Assembly: GCF_045066735.1 (NCBI RefSeq)
Contig: NZ_JBISHH010000007.1
Span: forward strand, 276,787-340,786
Length of the DNA: 64,000 nucleotides
Reading direction: 5' to 3'
DNA from: Algibacter sp045066735
GTDB lineage: Bacteria > Bacteroidota > Bacteroidia > Flavobacteriales > Flavobacteriaceae
The notes beneath the pieces were generated by a model, which searched no databases, was not told the origin of the DNA, and worked only from the letters and a program-made list of their open reading frames with translations. Position numbers and translations under genes: made by a program. Positions 61,559 to 64,000 of this stretch are shown one piece after another (positions within the stretch are counted from its first letter, which is position 1; each line of letters opens with the position of its first letter).

Positions 61559-62803
61559 TTAAAATTTAAATAGACTGCTTAATTTTTCTTCTAGTACATC
61601 ATAAGAAAAATACTTTTTTCCTATCTCAAAGTTGTATTCACCAATTTCTAAACAACGTTGTGGGTTGTATATAATGTCAGACATCTGTTGCACACTCTCC
61701 GGAGTTAAGTTGCCATCTTCAATCATTACGGTTTCAAAACCTTTATTACCAATATCCTGCATGTAAACCGGTTTGTAGTTATTTACAAAAATTGGTTTTT
61801 TTGCAAGTACGGTTTCTACAAAAGCATTCCCAAAACCCTCGTAAGTACTAAAATAGGTTGCAGCTCTACCGTGGGCATAAACGTCCGATAAGTCTTTGTG
61901 ATCTAAAACCTTATCGGCAGCAAATATTATTTGGCTCGATAAATTAAGTTGCTGTATTTGGTCTATTAATTCATTATAATACTCCTTATTCTCGTCGTCA
62001 TTGTTATTACCAGTAATAACAAGTTTTAGTTTTTTATCATCTAGTTTATCAATTAAAGAAATAGCAGTTTCAATACCCTTACGTCTCACTATGCGAGTAA
62101 CTTGCAAAAGAGCAATTTCATCTTCGGTAATACCTAAGTCTTTAAGGAAAAACTGATTTTCTGGAGTTGGCACGCCGTAAATGCGATTAAAATCCATAAC
62201 ATTTGGCACTAAAGTGGCGTCTATGTTAAATCTGTTTTTAAATGTTTCAACACCAAACGTATTAATAACGGCATGTTTTACGTCAGGTAATAATAACGGG
62301 AAATTATTATCCACATATTGGTTAATTTCCGGATGGGCAGATACGTAGCGCTCACCACGTTCCCAGTGAAAATCATGATCATGAGTTACAATAGGTAAGC
62401 TTGTAGTTTTTATTAGTTTTTTAATGGCCACACCCATAGAAAGATGGCAGGGTAGTGCCGATGCATTTTCAGAAAGTAAAACCTCAATCTTTTTGTCTCC
62501 CAACCACTTAACCATGGCATCATGAATCATGTTCGAGGCATTCTCAACATGCTCCAACAATGGGCCAGGATCTTTATCTGGTTCATAAAAAGCTTTGCGC
62601 TGCCCCCATTCAGCTTCTACCGAAAAAAACGATAAAGCAGGAAACAAGTAATCATGGTCGTAATCCATAGTCCACGACTCAAATTCTCCAGACATAATAA
62701 ACACCTCATGTCCCAATTTTTTTAATACATCAATCCATTTCTCAGTTTCCAGCGCAACACCGTCCACGCCGCCAATTCTACCAATAATAATACCTATTCG
62801 CAT
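61559..62803 (-). CDS. Glycosyltransferase family 4
   Basis: 414 residues, GT-B fold. G-R-I-G-G-V-D-G-V-A near the start is the acceptor-side loop, V-T-H-D-H-D-F-H-W-E-R-G lies in the middle and L-Q-V-T-R-I-V-R-R-K-G-I-E opens the donor domain. Y-E-G-F-G-N-A-F-V-E is the E-x7-E nucleotide-sugar motif. Donor and acceptor are not known. Its stop is 9 bases before the fusion gene's start, and both share the H-D-F-x-W-E motif, so they are probably paralogues working on one glycan. No further gene precedes it in the window. Confidence 0.9.
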   Translation of the reverse strand: MRIGIIIGRIGGVDGVALETEKWIDVLKKLGHEVFIMSGEFESWTMDYDHDYLFPALSFFSVEAEWGQRKAFYEPDKDPGPLLEHVENASNMIHDAMVKWLGDKKIEVLLSENASALPCHLSMGVAIKKLIKTTSLPIVTHDHDFHWERGERYVSAHPEINQYVDNNFPLLLPDVKHAVINTFGVETFKNRFNIDATLVPNVMDFNRIYGVPTPENQFFLKDLGITEDEIALLQVTRIVRRKGIETAISLIDKLDDKKLKLVITGNNNDDENKEYYNELIDQIQQLNLSSQIIFAADKVLDHKDLSDVYAHGRAATYFSTYEGFGNAFVETVLAKKPIFVNNYKPVYMQDIGNKGFETVMIEDGNLTPESVQQMSDIIYNPQRCLEIGEYNFEIGKKYFSYDVLEEKLSSLFKF

Positions 62804-63092
62804 GTTCTATAAATAAAGGTTCGTATCCTTTAAATATAGACTATAGCTCAAAAAAATAAAAGCTTTTCAGGCAGAGCCTTGTTTAAATTATCACTTCAAA
62901 AATTTAAGCTACCATAAATTATGTGTTTTTAAATTTAAACCTATAATCTGGGTAAATTGATAATTGAATATTTTGAGTTTATCATAAAATGTTGTGTTTT
63001 AATCATCTTTTTATGTGTTTTCGTAATTAAAATTTAAGTTTTAAAGAAAAATTGTAAAAAAGGAATAAATTGGTTGAGTTAGGTTTTTATTT
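62804..63092. other. Intergenic stretch left of repeat copy D
   Basis: AT-rich DNA upstream of the glycosyltransferase operon. I see no ORF, no clear promoter box for the minus-strand genes and no repeat. Confidence 0.5.
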
Positions 63093-63220
63093 GGGCGTTA
63101 CTCTAGCTACACCTTTAGAGGTATAGCTAGAGTCGGGCTTTCACTACTCGCTTTTTTGTGTTGCATAGGTGCAACCACACAAAAAGAGCTCAAACATGCC
63201 GTTCAATCCCTAACGCAGGG
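63093..63220 (+). repeat. Dispersed GCGTTA/TAACGC element, copy D
   Basis: Begins GGGCGTTACTCTAGCT and ends TTCAATCCCTAACGCAGGG. Two clear hairpins: CTCTAGCTA with TAGCTAGAG (63101-63132), and GCTTTTTTGTGTTGCA with TGCAACCACACAAAAAGAGC near 63150-63190. Between them lies the shared CGGGCTTTCACTACTCGC. Confidence 0.78.
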
Positions 63221-63810
63221 CTAGTTTGTAGAATCACTTTTTAAACCAAAATATAGTTTTAGTTTAAAAAATGTATAATGTTATATACATAGGAGTAAAC
63301 TAAAATAGGGGAGAAGCACTATCGAATTAATAGACACCTATTATATAAGAAGACATAAAAAGAGAAACAATAAAATAGTTGTACCTATATATAAGGTAGT
63401 AAATAATATCAAAACTAAAATAAACACATGTCTCTCTATAAAAGGATAAATTGAGTTGTAATTTTATTTACCTGAAATTTTAAAAAAAATGACCACTATT
63501 AGTTCTAACCAGACTTAAAAAAATGAACTAAAAATACAGTAGTACATCAAAAAACGAAATTACAAAATAAAATTTATAGGTAAAATGAGTGTTTCTCTGC
63601 ATAAAGGGATATAATATCACTACCGATTGTATTAAAGAAGGAGACCACTAAATTAAAAATCACCTTAAAGTGGGGTAGAATACCGAGTGAAGTAATCCCG
63701 GTAATTAGCAATAACGATAAACACAGATGTGATATCAAAAGAAAGTTATAATGTAAATCGCTGTAAAACATTTGTTTAAAATAAACTTCAAAAAAACTTG
63801 TTTAAAAAGC
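63221..63810. other. AT-rich stretch before the tandem promoters
   Basis: About 590 bases without a convincing gene. A weak direct similarity joins 63424-63500 to 63580-63655 (TGTCTCTCTATAAAAGGATA beside TGTTTCTCTGCATAAAGGGA; GACCACTA in both). A 65-codon minus-strand ORF (63574-63771) looks like chance. Confidence 0.4.
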
Positions 63811-63840
63811 TTGTCAGAACCAAAAAGGCATCTATATTTG
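63811..63840 (+). promoter_or_regulatory. rRNA-type promoter P1
   Basis: TTG (63811-63813, in TTGTCAG) and TATATTTG (63833-63840) are exactly 19 bp apart, followed by CACCCCGCTAAAAAAGGTAA. The AT-rich region before it could act as an UP element. Confidence 0.85.
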
Positions 63841-63946
63841 CACCCCGCTAAAAAAGGTAAAACTTCAAAGCGTAACGTTCATACAAAAGTTGATTGATTA
63901 AGATTTTAAGAGAGGTAAAAACTTTTAAAAAAAGAATTAAAAAACA

Positions 63947-63976
63947 TTGTGAGTTTAATAAAAGGTTGTAAGTTTG
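63947..63976 (+). promoter_or_regulatory. rRNA-type promoter P2
   Basis: TTG (63947-63949, in TTGTGAG) and TAAGTTTG (63969-63976) are again exactly 19 bp apart, followed by CAGCCGCTAAAAACGGTAAC, nearly the same start region as P1. Distance P1 to P2 is 136 bp. Confidence 0.83.
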
Positions 63977-64000
63977 CAGCCGCTAAAAACGGTAACGTAA

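Noticed and set aside
63574..63771. 65-codon hydrophobic ORF on the minus strand
   Set aside because: Lies in AT-rich non-coding DNA, without promoter, ribosome binding site or recognisable pattern.

Overview
The window is chromosomal DNA from a member of the Flavobacteriaceae (Bacteroidota), most likely marine. The evidence is low G+C, promoters of the Bacteroidota form (TTG, about 19 bp, TAnnTTTG), a type IX secretion type-B sorting domain, the ribosomal cluster rpmB-rpmG-DUF4295-ftsY, many family-typical lipoproteins, and LytTR/2TM signalling. Almost all of it is ordinary core or family-typical genome. I saw no prophage, insertion sequence, CRISPR array or tRNA gene.

Left part (1-14.3 kb): the 3' end of recR, a GT2 glycosyltransferase, a 2-oxo-acid dehydrogenase E2, a thiol-redox exported protein, a DEDDh exonuclease, an FAH-family hydrolase, a lone Hpt protein and cinA. 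These are followed by rpmB-rpmG-DUF4295-ftsY, a T9SS-sorted surface protein, a serine hydrolase lipoprotein, rimO and an M23 peptidase gene broken by a frameshift in a G run.

Middle (14.3-38.8 kb): a BLUF blue-light sensor gene with paired direct repeats upstream, secA, a DUF2795 protein, a PduO-type cobalamin adenosyltransferase, an OmpA-type protein with calcium-binding repeats, a methyltransferase, a fluoride channel, an M49 peptidase lipoprotein, a MazG-like pyrophosphohydrolase and a very large ThuA/sugar dehydrogenase/PKD/cytochrome c lipoprotein. Then come ilvE, DUF4920, mnmD, a TIGR01777 epimerase, a lipoprotein/AhpD-like/AraC/YceI group and grpE-dnaJ.

Right part (38.8-64 kb): a candidate small RNA, an ABC-2 export pair with an MscS channel, a DUF6268 barrel and a sigma-54-type response regulator without a DNA-binding domain. 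They are followed by a YadA-head-like repeat protein, a DEAD-box helicase, a MOSC protein, a sugar kinase, TonB and a LytS/2TM/LytTR signalling locus. The last genes are DUF2892, DUF421 and FUSC membrane proteins and two glycosyltransferase genes; one of these is fused to a NAGPA-type phosphodiester glycosidase. The window ends in two tandem promoters that look like those of an rRNA operon lying just outside.

The most unusual signals are: (i) a dispersed intergenic element present four times, with inverted GCGTTA/TAACGC ends and internal hairpins whose sequences differ while the pairing is kept; (ii) the 1397-residue glycosyltransferase-phosphodiester glycosidase fusion; (iii) the histidine kinase fused to a 2TM domain with a second 2TM gene beside it; (iv) the two-hairpin small RNA candidate after dnaJ; and (v) the direct-repeat pair in front of the BLUF gene. 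Nothing here is proof of a new system; each is a lead.
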